A stretch of 40,067 nt of DNA from CAZUSO01 sp964622775 (GTDB taxonomy: Bacteria; Bacteroidota; Bacteroidia; Chitinophagales; Chitinophagaceae). The stretch is taken from assembly GCA_964622775.1 (NCBI GenBank), contig CAZUSO010000025.1, positions 1-40,067 of the forward strand. The letters are read 5' to 3'. This document shows positions 32,524 through 40,067 of this stretch, one piece after another; within the stretch, counting starts at the first letter, position 1; the number at the start of each line of letters is the position of its first letter. A program made the translations under genes and the position numbers. The notes below the pieces were generated by a model. The model worked only from the letters and a program-made list of their open reading frames with translations. It did not search any database and had not been told where the DNA came from.

Positions 32524-34932
32524 TTAAAAAGGATAGCCTATGGCGGCGCTAAAATTGATATTCTCCCTGCGCCAGTCCGGATCGCCGAAATTCACATTTT
32601 GCAATACCCAGCCATTATTTTGTGTCACATAAGGCTTTTTTAAGGGGAAGGCCCAGTCGAGGCGTACCACCAGAAATCCGCCGAAGTCCATGCGCACACC
32701 GGCTCCGGTACTCATCGCGATGTCCTGATATAAAGTACTGAACCGAAATTCAGCACCCGGCAACTTTGCATCCTGCTTAGCCAGCCAGATATTGCCGGCA
32801 TCTGCAAAGAAAGCGCCATTCAGGCTCAGGGCTCCCGAAAACAAACGAATCAGCGCAAAACGATATTCTCCGTTCAGCTCCAGTTTTATATCACCCGACT
32901 GATCGATAAAGAGATTATCTAATGAATTTTGCTGTAGGGAATCATAATAACTGCCCGGTCCCAGCACACGCGGGCGCCAACCCCGGATACTATAAGCTCC
33001 GCCTACAAAATATTGTTTGATATAGGGTAAAGTTACGGAGCCGGCATAAGGCAGTCCAATGCCGCCGTAGAAACGGAAGGCAAACGCGGAACGGGGATAG
33101 TGAAAATATTGCCGGGCATCAAAATCAAGACGAACATAGCTGGCGTAGTTCATGCTAAAATTGGGATCCATACTCCGGCCAATGCCATTCACGCCGCTCA
33201 GTAATAATCCGGCCTCTTCAAAAGCCAGCCGGAGATAAGCGTTTTTGCGTGGCTGCCTCAGTTCGTTATTAAACACAAACTCCACGTTCTCTCCTTCAAT
33301 GAAGGTTTCCTGATAACTGTTACGGATGGCAGGAATGGAATCCATTTTCAGCTTAAAGCTGTCTGAAATACTGCCCAGATTCAGGGTATTCACAAAAACG
33401 GGGCGAATGGTCCAGGTTTTCAACGGGCTTTCTTTCCAGATATAACCATAGGCCGTGTTGATAGTTTGCAGGGTAAAATATTTAGGCCGGATCATGGAGT
33501 TGAAACCCGCACTGACAAAAGTTCTCGGCACTGAGGACGGACTAAATCGGCTTTGGTTTACCGGCAGAATAAATTTTGGAAACTGCAGTCGGAAATTGAC
33601 TCCGAAATTTTGAGAAAACAAATAAAGCTGGTTGAAAAATCCGGAACCTGCATTACGGTCGCGGGACATCTCAATACCATAGGAAACGGAAGTGGTGAGT
33701 TGATTTGCGCCTTTCATAAAATTACGATCGGTAACGGATAATGTAGCTGCGGTACCTAAGGCATAGATATCCCCACCTGAGACCTCCACATTGGTATTAA
33801 AATCGTATTTTTTTACCGGATTCAGCAGGATATAAGCATTCAGGGTCCGACTGAAGGTATCGCTGCGGTCATCAAAGAAACGCACACGCACGTATTTAAA
33901 GATACCCAGGTCATTAAGCTGCTGAATGGTTTTGTTGTAATCACTTTGCGCATAATAACGCCCCGGGCGAAGCGGAATTTTCTTCAGCAGAATATTGGGA
34001 TGTACATAGTCATGATGATAGCGAAACGAAACACCGTCTTCCCGCTTTTCAATCATATTAATATCACGCAAATCCGCAGTGTCCACATAATCAGGAAATA
34101 CGGTCACTTTTCCAAAGGAAAATTTATTGAAAGACAAGCTGTCCCTGCCCAGGCTCACAATCACCTTCACGTCCAGCGTAGGGTGCTGCCTGTTACGCAG
34201 GCTGAGGTAATGCAGCGCCGATTGCAGCAGGCTGTTTTGGAACTGAAAATTAACCGTATGAAAAGTGTCCAGTTCGAAAAAGATATTTTCCGCACTAAAA
34301 TGGTAATAACCGTAGTCGCGCACTTTATCGGCAATGCGGTTGCGCTCTTCACCCAGTAGCGTATTGCTGTAATACCGGTTCTTTTTAAGCAGACTTTCCG
34401 AACGGGTATCTGTCAGAATCTTCCGGACACCTTCATCGGTTATGTCGTAATATACCTCGTTAATTACGTATCCGGAGCCGGTATTCACCCGGAAAGTCAC
34501 ATACGCCCGGTTGCCGCGGTACCTGATGGTGTCCGTAATGCGCGGATAAAAATAACCGCGGTTACGCAGAAAATCCTGCATCGCTTCCTTAGACCGGCTC
34601 ACCCAGGCAGTGTCTAGCGCCACTGGTTTCTCCACGACCCTGGCCGTAATCTGATAGTTGGCAGTATCCTTCTGATATTTTTTATAGCGAAGATTATAAA
34701 GCCAGGTTTTATAGGGGAAAGCCCCTAAAAAATAGGTGTTGGGCTTCTGCGTTCTCAATTGCAATAACTGATCGTTCAACGCACTTTTATCCGCACCGCT
34801 TCGATCCGTATTCAGCTGCACATTGCTGCGGCGCAACAGATATTCCCCCTCCTGAAGGTGCCTGACAGGCGAGCAGGCCAACAGCATGAGAAGGGGCAAC
34901 AGGGCGCCTAAGCTCCAAAGTTTTTTATTCAT
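32524..34932 (-). CDS. Lipidated BamA/TamA-family outer-membrane protein (TamL-like)
   Basis: An 802-residue Omp85-superfamily protein. A lipoprotein signal (residues 1-20, LLMLLAC, lipid Cys20) precedes POTRA-like repeats through about residue 390 (YFYPRITDTIRYRGNRAYVTF, IPLRPGRYYAQSDYNKTIQQLNDLGIFKYV). The C-terminal surface-antigen barrel includes YFVGGAYSIRGWRPRVLGPGS, the conserved RGW/RGF-type loop. A lipid-anchored TamA-like protein is the Bacteroidota TamL type, thought to work with TamB in envelope lipid or protein transport. No tamB gene is next to it. The ATG at 34932 is chosen because it gives the lipoprotein signal directly; an upstream in-frame start at 35004 would bury it. Confidence 0.9.
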   Translation of the reverse strand: MNKKLWSLGALLPLLMLLACSPVRHLQEGEYLLRRSNVQLNTDRSGADKSALNDQLLQLRTQKPNTYFLGAFPYKTWLYNLRYKKYQKDTANYQITARVVEKPVALDTAWVSRSKEAMQDFLRNRGYFYPRITDTIRYRGNRAYVTFRVNTGSGYVINEVYYDITDEGVRKILTDTRSESLLKKNRYYSNTLLGEERNRIADKVRDYGYYHFSAENIFFELDTFHTVNFQFQNSLLQSALHYLSLRNRQHPTLDVKVIVSLGRDSLSFNKFSFGKVTVFPDYVDTADLRDINMIEKREDGVSFRYHHDYVHPNILLKKIPLRPGRYYAQSDYNKTIQQLNDLGIFKYVRVRFFDDRSDTFSRTLNAYILLNPVKKYDFNTNVEVSGGDIYALGTAATLSVTDRNFMKGANQLTTSVSYGIEMSRDRNAGSGFFNQLYLFSQNFGVNFRLQFPKFILPVNQSRFSPSSVPRTFVSAGFNSMIRPKYFTLQTINTAYGYIWKESPLKTWTIRPVFVNTLNLGSISDSFKLKMDSIPAIRNSYQETFIEGENVEFVFNNELRQPRKNAYLRLAFEEAGLLLSGVNGIGRSMDPNFSMNYASYVRLDFDARQYFHYPRSAFAFRFYGGIGLPYAGSVTLPYIKQYFVGGAYSIRGWRPRVLGPGSYYDSLQQNSLDNLFIDQSGDIKLELNGEYRFALIRLFSGALSLNGAFFADAGNIWLAKQDAKLPGAEFRFSTLYQDIAMSTGAGVRMDFGGFLVVRLDWAFPLKKPYVTQNNGWVLQNVNFGDPDWRRENINFSAAIGYPF

Positions 34933-35410
34933 TCTGATCCGGATAGCCTTTGTAAATACTTCATAAAAACACCCCATTATTGAACAACAATCTGTCCCGT
35001 ACAATCTGTAACAATTACCAGGAACGCATCATTTTCCATATTGCTTAGATTAATTAGAGCTGAAAAAGAAACACGACATTTTTCATCGAAGATGGAAAGA
35101 CTATGTGCCGCTCCGAATACCCAAAATTATTTACAGATCTTTTTATACTGATGTGTAAGTTAAGCATATTTTGCCTGCATTATTAACTTCTGTTAATTTG
35201 ACTATAATTGCTTTTACTGTCTTGCATTTTGACTTAACACTAATACCTCTGTATCTATCCCAAATGCCTGACACAAGTTATGGTTAAAATTTATTGTCAA
35301 ATAAGGGATATTACTTTGCCCTTATTGCTTTCGAAAATAAAATCTGTTTTTTAGCCAAAACGAAAATTATCCTGCAATTTTGCAGAGAATCCCATCAATA
35401 CCTTTCGACA
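34933..35410. other. 478-base divergent region between the TamL-like and SpoU genes
   Basis: AT-rich region containing the third copy of the ~80-bp repeat (35159-35238). CAATTTTG at about 35377, one mismatch from the -7 consensus, lies upstream of the methyltransferase. No gene recognised. Confidence 0.45.
35159..35238 (+). repeat. Dispersed ~80-bp intergenic repeat, copy 3
   Basis: Starts GTTAAGCATATTTTG and ends TTGCATTTTGACTTAAC. The left block is identical over 15-16 bases to the reverse complement of the end of the 23940-24018 copy. The right block matches the shared TTGCATTTTGACT motif but lacks several bases before the terminal TTAAC. Located between the divergent TamL-like and methyltransferase genes. 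Confidence 0.7.
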
Positions 35411-36151
35411 ATGGTCAGTACCTCCCGGCTAAAATACATCCGCTCGCTAAGTCAGCAAAAATACAGAAAAGCGCATAATACTTATCTGGCCGAAGGCGAT
35501 AAGATCGTTCGGGAATATTTAAGCTCGGAATCCTTTTTGGAATACCTTATCGGAACAGCCGAATTCCTGGAGCATCACCAGGAGCTGATCCGCCGTCACC
35601 CGGAAACGGAAGTCATAGCCGCGCAATCCTTTGAGCTGGAAAAACTATCCGGCTTAAAAACCGGAACACCCGCGTTACTAACGGTTCGGATGCCGGCACG
35701 ACTGCCCTTTCAGCCAATAGCCGGCAAATGGGCGCTGATGTCGGATGCGGTGCAGGATCCGGGAAATATGGGTACTATCATCCGCATTGCCGACTGGTTT
35801 GGTATAAGGCAACTGATTTGTACACCGGGATGTGCGGATGTGTATAATCCCAAGGTAGTCCAGTCTGCAATGGGGAGTTTGCTTCGGGTAACAATTTGCC
35901 AGGAGGATCCGGAAGTGTTTTTCCGGTCAGTGCATCTTCCTGTATATGCCACTGCTTTAGACGGAGAAGATATACGCGGAGCCGGCACCCTGACTCCGGG
36001 CATCATTGTATTGGGTAATGAATCCAGAGGTGTTTCTCCAACTATCCTTCAACACGCCTGCCGGCGCCTGAAGATTCCCGGCGGAGGCGGCGCCGAATCA
36101 CTGAATGTAGCTATAGCCGCAGGTATTGTTTGTTTTGCCTTGTCAGGGTAA
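35411..36151 (+). CDS. TrmH/SpoU-family RNA 2'-O-methyltransferase
   Basis: SAM-dependent RNA ribose methyltransferase of 246 residues, cytosolic. The SPOUT knot motifs are clear: motif 1 DAVQDPGNMGTIIRIADWFGI, motif 2 IIVLGNESRGVSP and motif 3 RLKIPGGGGAESLNVAIAAGI. The N-terminal part (RLKYIRSLSQQKYRKAHNTYLAEGDKIVREYL) is the substrate-binding domain typical of RlmB-like enzymes. The start MVSTSRLKY at 35411 is preferred; an in-frame start at 35294 would add a non-homologous stretch. The exact rRNA or tRNA target is undetermined. Confidence 0.92.
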   Translation: MVSTSRLKYIRSLSQQKYRKAHNTYLAEGDKIVREYLSSESFLEYLIGTAEFLEHHQELIRRHPETEVIAAQSFELEKLSGLKTGTPALLTVRMPARLPFQPIAGKWALMSDAVQDPGNMGTIIRIADWFGIRQLICTPGCADVYNPKVVQSAMGSLLRVTICQEDPEVFFRSVHLPVYATALDGEDIRGAGTLTPGIIVLGNESRGVSPTILQHACRRLKIPGGGGAESLNVAIAAGIVCFALSG

Positions 36152-36293
36152 AGTATAATCTTGGAAATGAAAAAATGGTATTGGTTGTAATAAACAAATA
36201 GCTGTTATTGAGAAGCGTTGTTGTTAGGAAAAAATTTGCGCTGTCATGATCAGGCCGGCGTAAGTGTCAGTTGACGACAGTCAGCTGGTGTGG

Positions 36294-37208
36294 TCAATGC
36301 AATGCGTTATTCTGTCTGAATCCTGTATCTCCCCGTGGGATTTTTCCCGAAGAGGCCCCGGTTGGCGGTTCCATAGTGCCGTTGCTTCCGGGAATCTCTA
36401 AGTTGCCGGCAGGAGTTATTGTAAAAGGTAGGCCGTTACCTGCGCCGGGAACTGGGATTCCGGACTTCAGCCATCTGGAGCCGGCCAGGTATTCCTGATT
36501 TTGGTAAAAAACAAAAAGACAAGTACTGTCCTTTACGGTGTTGATAACCGGTCGTGAAAATTCAACCGGTACGGCAGGGCAGCCCCAACTCCGGCCAATA
36601 CGCCGGTTTGCCCGGATAAACCTCTCGCTCACGTAAGCTGCGCCATGCATCACAATTGCCCGATCCATCGCCCGGTCATTATAACCAGTATCCATTCCAG
36701 CCAATCGCAGGGAGTAGCCATTATTACCCATATAAGTGTCGCCGGTGATATAAAACCCCAGGCTGGACTGATGAGAATCGGGCAGGTTGGAAAAGGCTCC
36801 GGCATACTCTTCACCGGTGCCTTCACCGTGTGCCACCAGGGTATTGAACAGTACTTTTTTAGCATCCAGATCAATTACCCAAAGACGGGGCTTATTAGCA
36901 GAAAGCGAAAAATCACAAACCGACAATATGCTTTTTTCTTCGGATAAATAATTATTGTGGCGCAAATGCAGGTATCCTGTATAAGCCTTTATAAAAACCG
37001 CCTGCCGGAGCTTTGCATGCGAACCAAAATCTATATGGTTATACAATTCCGCAATAATATTTTCCTCTGCCTTTACGGCTGAGCTTACGGGATGATTATT
37101 CCCGGAGGCATAAGTATAGGGAGCAGCCATCCCAAGCAACAATATCCATCCCGAAATTGTCAGCGTCTCTTTCAAAACGGCGACAATTACCTGCTTAATT
37201 CCTATCAT
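36294..37208 (-). CDS. Exported L,D-transpeptidase catalytic domain protein (YkuD_2 type)
   Basis: A 304-residue exported protein of the murein L,D-transpeptidase catalytic-domain family (YkuD_2). N-terminal signal/anchor at about residues 7-34. The catalytic domain is around 95-240, with LWVIDLDAKKVLFNTLVAHG, IVMHGAAYVSERF (His188) and the active-site GRSWGCPAVP (Cys210). Members form or exchange 3-3 cross-links or anchor proteins to peptidoglycan, but this subgroup is poorly characterised. The last 55 residues, after YLAGSRW, are a Pro/Gly-rich low-complexity tail. The gene is alone between rnhB and the methyltransferase. Confidence 0.88.
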   Translation of the reverse strand: MIGIKQVIVAVLKETLTISGWILLLGMAAPYTYASGNNHPVSSAVKAEENIIAELYNHIDFGSHAKLRQAVFIKAYTGYLHLRHNNYLSEEKSILSVCDFSLSANKPRLWVIDLDAKKVLFNTLVAHGEGTGEEYAGAFSNLPDSHQSSLGFYITGDTYMGNNGYSLRLAGMDTGYNDRAMDRAIVMHGAAYVSERFIRANRRIGRSWGCPAVPVEFSRPVINTVKDSTCLFVFYQNQEYLAGSRWLKSGIPVPGAGNGLPFTITPAGNLEIPGSNGTMEPPTGASSGKIPRGDTGFRQNNALH

Positions 37209-37386
37209 AATCTTTAGCTGAATGGTAACTTTCTGTAATGCTACCGCTATTTTTAGTTTGAGTGTTCATTCAAAAATATTTATTTTGGGTGTAAAACGGG
37301 TTATTATCCGGTTTTTTAACAGGCATCTAATAAGCTCATTAATCCAAAATGAATTGAATATCATTTACTTATAAAATAATTATAGT

Positions 37387-37974
37387 TTGAGAGCTAACAG
37401 TTTATTACCATTTTATCATCCACATCTGCCTGAAGCAGGGTGTGATGAGGCAGGCCGGGGCTGCATCGCCGGACCGGTTACCGCAGCGGCAGTTATTTTA
37501 CCCAAAAATTTTTATCATCCTCTGCTCAACGATAGTAAACAACTCAGCGAACGGGAGCGGGAGAGCCTGCGGCCTGTTATTGAACAGGAAGCGCTGGCCT
37601 GGTCTGTAGCTTTTGTCGATAACCAGGAGATTGACCGGATTAATATCTTAAAAGCTACATTCAAGGCCATGCATCTGGCGATTAAAAGCTTGTCAATGCA
37701 CCCGGAGCTGTTGCTGATTGACGGGAACCGTTTTACTCCGTTTTTCGGCATTCCCCATCAATGTATCATAAAGGGTGATGGCAAATATGCAGCTATTGCC
37801 GCAGCAAGCATATTAGCTAAAACGCACCGGGACGAATATATGCTCGGCTTGCATACCCGATATTCGGAATATCACTGGAACGAAAATAAAGGCTACCCGA
37901 CGCCTTTCCACAAAGCGCAGGTCAGGCTGCATGGTTTTAGCCCCCTTCACCGGCAGACCTTTAAGAGCCGTTAA
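37387..37974 (+). CDS. rnhB: Ribonuclease HII
   Basis: Removes ribonucleotides from DNA and cleaves RNA in RNA-DNA hybrids. 195 residues. The GCDEAGRGCIAGPVTAAAVIL motif supplies Asp20/Glu21. A third acidic ligand lies in LLIDGN, and the fourth in KTHRDEYM after GDGKYAAIAAASILAKTHRD. The C-terminal GYPTPFHK segment is intact. The start is TTG at 37387: an in-frame stop (TAA at 37372) closes the frame upstream and no ATG exists before the core domain. Translation therefore depends on a non-ATG codon. Confidence 0.93.
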   Translation: MRANSLLPFYHPHLPEAGCDEAGRGCIAGPVTAAAVILPKNFYHPLLNDSKQLSERERESLRPVIEQEALAWSVAFVDNQEIDRINILKATFKAMHLAIKSLSMHPELLLIDGNRFTPFFGIPHQCIIKGDGKYAAIAAASILAKTHRDEYMLGLHTRYSEYHWNENKGYPTPFHKAQVRLHGFSPLHRQTFKSR

Positions 37975-38015
37975 GGATATTTTAATAAGCGCGATGACAA
38001 TCCCCGATTTTCTGT

Positions 38016-38287
38016 GGGTGTACCCCAAATTGTCGCACCGGAGCAATCTCCCGAAGGTAAAAGGTATCGTCATTCCGACCGGAGTAAAATTTACGGAATG
38101 CAGCGCAGTAAATTTTATGGAGCGGAGGAAGCTCCCATGCGTTTTCCCATCCTCCCGATTGGGAGATTCCTTCATGCGAAAATCCTAACCGGATTAAGCG
38201 TAATCCGGGATTTTCTTTTCGGATGACGGCACGTTTTTTCGGAATGACAAAAAACCTTATACCACATGCAACATTTGGGATGTACCC
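38016..38287 (+). repeat. MITE-like element with inverted termini
   Basis: Left end GGGTGTACCCCAAATTGT (38016-38033) and right end AACATTTGGGATGTACCC (38270-38287) are imperfect inverted repeats. The first 62 bases match 39991-40052 at about 57 positions. Inside are GGAGCAATCTCCCG, a CATTCCG/CGGAATG inversion (38071-38077 / 38094-38100) and a large hairpin at 38178-38215. The element is about 272 bp and codes for nothing recognisable. It fills most of the rnhB/GH3 gap. Confidence 0.65.
38178..38215. terminator. Large hairpin, possible terminator within the MITE-like element
   Basis: GAAAATC (38178-38184) pairs with GATTTTC (38209-38215), and CCGGATTA (38189-38196) with TAATCCGG (38201-38208), with an AGCG loop and a four-base bulge. 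A T-rich stretch (TTTTCTTTTC) overlaps its right arm, so it could end rnhB read-through transcription. Confidence 0.5.
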
Positions 38288-38326
38288 GTTTTCTGTTCCG
38301 ACAGCGGTATTGCCAATACAAAGCGT

Positions 38327-38334
38327 TACATTTG
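38327..38334 (+). promoter_or_regulatory. -7 box for the GH3-family gene
   Basis: TACATTTG, a perfect TAnnTTTG, about 50 bases before the ATG at 38386 and just outside the right end of the MITE-like element. Confidence 0.5.
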
Positions 38335-38385
38335 CAAACTCAGGTCTGTTAAATATATTTATATTTTATGCATCTGGTTTAAATA

Positions 38386-39930
38386 ATGGCTATACTAGGA
38401 AATCTAATTTCTCGCTCCCTTCATATCCGGAAACGACTGGCCGGCAAGATGGCCAGCCCGCGGGTTTATCAGCTCAATACCCTGCGATTCCTGCTTGAAA
38501 GAGGGCAGTACACTGCATTTGGCAAGCATTATGGGTACGATAATATGCTGTCGGAATCCCTGCATCTTACCGATAGTTTTCGCAAAAAGGTACCTGCTCA
38601 TAATTACAGTTCGATGTTCAATCAATGGTGGAACCGGTGTCTGGAAGGGGAAGAAAATGTCTGCTGGCCCGGGAAGGTGAAATTTTTCGCACTGAGCTCG
38701 GGCACTTCCGAGTCTTCCAGCAAGCATATCCCGGTTACGAAGGATATGATCAACTCTATCAAAAAGGTAGGTTTCCGGCAGTTCTACAGCATGAGCAATT
38801 TCAATGTGCCTCACGGAACCTTTACAAAAGGCATATTAATGCTGGGCGGTTCTACTTCCTTAGAAGCACGGGGAGATTACTATGAAGGCGATATGAGCGG
38901 AATCAGCGCCAAGAATATGCCCAAATTCCTGTCCAGCTTATTATATAAGCCGGGGCAAAAGATATCCAAAAGCCCTAACTGGGAGGAACGCATCCGCCTG
39001 ATTGTAGAGCATGCCCATAAATGGGATGTGGGTACTTTGTGCGGAGTGCCGGCCTGGGCGCAAATTGTTTTGGAGCAAATCATTCAGCGGTATCAGCTCA
39101 AAAATATCCATGAAATCTGGCCTAACCTGGCTATCTATATTCATGGTGGCGTTTCTTTTGAGCCTTATGAAGACAGTTTCAAAAAGCTCCTGGGGAAGCC
39201 CGTTACCTATATCGAGACCTATATGGCCTCGGAAGGCTCTTTCGGATTTCAGGCGCGACCCGGTGTGGAGGGTATTAAGCTGGTGCTCAATGCAGGTATC
39301 TTCTATGAATTTGTACCTTTTAATCAGAAAAATTTTGACGAAAACGGAGAGATAATTGCTTATCCGGAATCATACCTGATAGATGAGGTAAATGAAAATA
39401 CGGATTACGCCATTATGCTCAGCACCTGTGCCGGCGCCTGGCGCTATATCATTGGCGATGTGGTAAGGTTTACGGATGTGAAAGAGCATGAGCTGGTTAT
39501 TGTCGGGCGTACCAAACAGTTCCTGAGTCTTTGCGGAGAGCATACTTCTATTGACAACCTGAACAAGGCAATCGAAACCGTAAATAAAAAGCTGAATACG
39601 ACAATCCGGGAATTTGCGGTGGCCGGTACAGCGCATGATAATCTTTTCGCCCATCACTGGTATATAGGTTGCGATGATAAAAAGATACAGCCCGGAAAAG
39701 TCCGGGATATTCTCGACAGTACGCTTTGTGAAATTAATGATGATTATGCGGTGGAGCGAACTTCCGCATTAAAGGAGGTCTTCGTGAGCATTCTGCCTTC
39801 CCGGATCTTTACAGACTATATGAAATCTATCGGTCGTTACGGCGCGATGAATAAATTTCCGCGGGTATTGAAAGGGGCTCAGCTTCAGGGCTGGAACGAT
39901 TTTCTGAATAATCAGCTCAATAAAAAATAG
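38386..39930 (+). CDS. GH3-superfamily (auxin-responsive promoter family) adenylating enzyme
   Basis: A 514-residue cytosolic member of the GH3 branch of the ANL adenylate-forming superfamily. Plant relatives conjugate acyl acids to amino acids; the bacterial substrate is unknown. Seen here: the N-terminal helical segment, LERGQYTAFGKHYGYDNM, the phosphate-binding motif FFALSSGTSESSSKHIPVT (ATP motif I), GGVSFEPYEDSF, a YMASEGSFGFQ motif (ATP motif II region), and GAWRYIIGDVVRFTDV with VGRTKQFLSLCGEH (motif III and hinge). The C-terminal small domain is complete. Bacteroidota homologues share this length. Monocistronic with its own -7 box. Confidence 0.92.
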   Translation: MAILGNLISRSLHIRKRLAGKMASPRVYQLNTLRFLLERGQYTAFGKHYGYDNMLSESLHLTDSFRKKVPAHNYSSMFNQWWNRCLEGEENVCWPGKVKFFALSSGTSESSSKHIPVTKDMINSIKKVGFRQFYSMSNFNVPHGTFTKGILMLGGSTSLEARGDYYEGDMSGISAKNMPKFLSSLLYKPGQKISKSPNWEERIRLIVEHAHKWDVGTLCGVPAWAQIVLEQIIQRYQLKNIHEIWPNLAIYIHGGVSFEPYEDSFKKLLGKPVTYIETYMASEGSFGFQARPGVEGIKLVLNAGIFYEFVPFNQKNFDENGEIIAYPESYLIDEVNENTDYAIMLSTCAGAWRYIIGDVVRFTDVKEHELVIVGRTKQFLSLCGEHTSIDNLNKAIETVNKKLNTTIREFAVAGTAHDNLFAHHWYIGCDDKKIQPGKVRDILDSTLCEINDDYAVERTSALKEVFVSILPSRIFTDYMKSIGRYGAMNKFPRVLKGAQLQGWNDFLNNQLNKK

Positions 39931-39990
39931 TGTTTGCAGGATATTTGTCGGATATCAGGAGCATATATTTGAAGAGTGTATATATTAGCA

Positions 39991-40067
39991 GGGTGCATCC
40001 CAAATTGTCTCCCCGGAGCAATCTCCCGAATGTAAAAGGTATCGTCATTCCGGGTGAAGCGTATAAG
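39991..40067 (+). repeat. MITE-like element, truncated by the window end
   Basis: Starts GGGTGCATCCCAAATTGTC. Bases 39991-40052 match 38016-38077 at about 57 of 62 positions, so it is the left end of a second copy in the same orientation. The far end lies outside the window. Confidence 0.65.

Noticed and set aside
1..40067. CRISPR arrays, tRNA or rRNA genes, prophage or intact IS elements.
   Set aside because: No regularly spaced direct repeats, cloverleaf with CCA-like end, rRNA motif, integrase or transposase reading frame was recognised; found by eye only.

Overview
This window looks like chromosomal core and near-core DNA from a free-living Bacteroidota, probably Chitinophagia (Chitinophagaceae-like). 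The evidence is: a protein with a type IX secretion sorting domain, a PorP/SprF-family outer-membrane protein, a lipidated TamA-like protein (TamL type), DUF2723, DUF4290 and DUF2400 proteins, a 31-residue AURKAIP1/COX24-type basic protein, and many perfect Bacteroidota -7 boxes (TAnnTTTG) with no Shine-Dalgarno sequences. I saw no phage, no intact insertion sequence, no CRISPR array, no rRNA and no tRNA gene.

Layout. 1-5.6 kb: DUF2723 membrane glycosyltransferase-like protein, D-aminoacyl-tRNA deacylase (dtd) and a T9SS-exported adhesin-like protein. 5.7-10.8 kb: a cytosolic TPR hybrid histidine kinase paired with a response regulator that ends in a membrane helix, then a lipoprotein and a low-complexity protein of unknown function. 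10.8-14.4 kb: a minus-strand operon ending in the Kdo transferase waaA, then a divergent beta-barrel protein and tadA. 14.4-19.5 kb: a membrane metallophosphoesterase, a CsbD-like stress protein, DUF2400 with a secreted cyclophilin, and DUF4290. 19.5-24.6 kb: nadA and a PorP/SprF gene sharing a back-to-back promoter, an orphan OmpR-type regulator, an isolated paaA and an isolated rmlC-like gene. 24.6-32.3 kb: RNase E/G, the 31-residue basic protein, a TPR protein, fmt, a sigma / putative anti-sigma / Spy-like operon, and purB. 32.5-40 kb: TamL-like protein, a SpoU methyltransferase, a YkuD-type L,D-transpeptidase, RNase HII and a GH3-superfamily adenylating enzyme.

The less ordinary content is mostly non-coding. 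A short repeat of about 75-80 bp occurs three times (3226-3300, 23940-24018 inverted, 35159-35238), with GTTAAG/CTTAAC-like ends and conserved end blocks. A second, MITE-like family carries a GGGTGCATCCCAAATTGTC-type terminus. One copy (38016-38287) has a matching inverted terminus on its other side, and partial or degraded copies lie at 14438, 27539 and 39991. The -7 boxes indicate that several housekeeping genes (purB, fmt, DUF4290, the metallophosphoesterase) are transcribed as leaderless or nearly leaderless mRNAs; they also correct several gene starts.

Functionally, envelope biogenesis and surveillance dominates (Kdo transfer, TamL, L,D-transpeptidase, periplasmic cyclophilin, sigma/Spy operon, PorP), with housekeeping RNA and translation genes in between. 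The most unusual proteins are a putative anti-sigma factor whose cytosolic part holds five repeats of a Pro-x-x-Tyr-Phe motif, and the membrane-tethered receiver protein.
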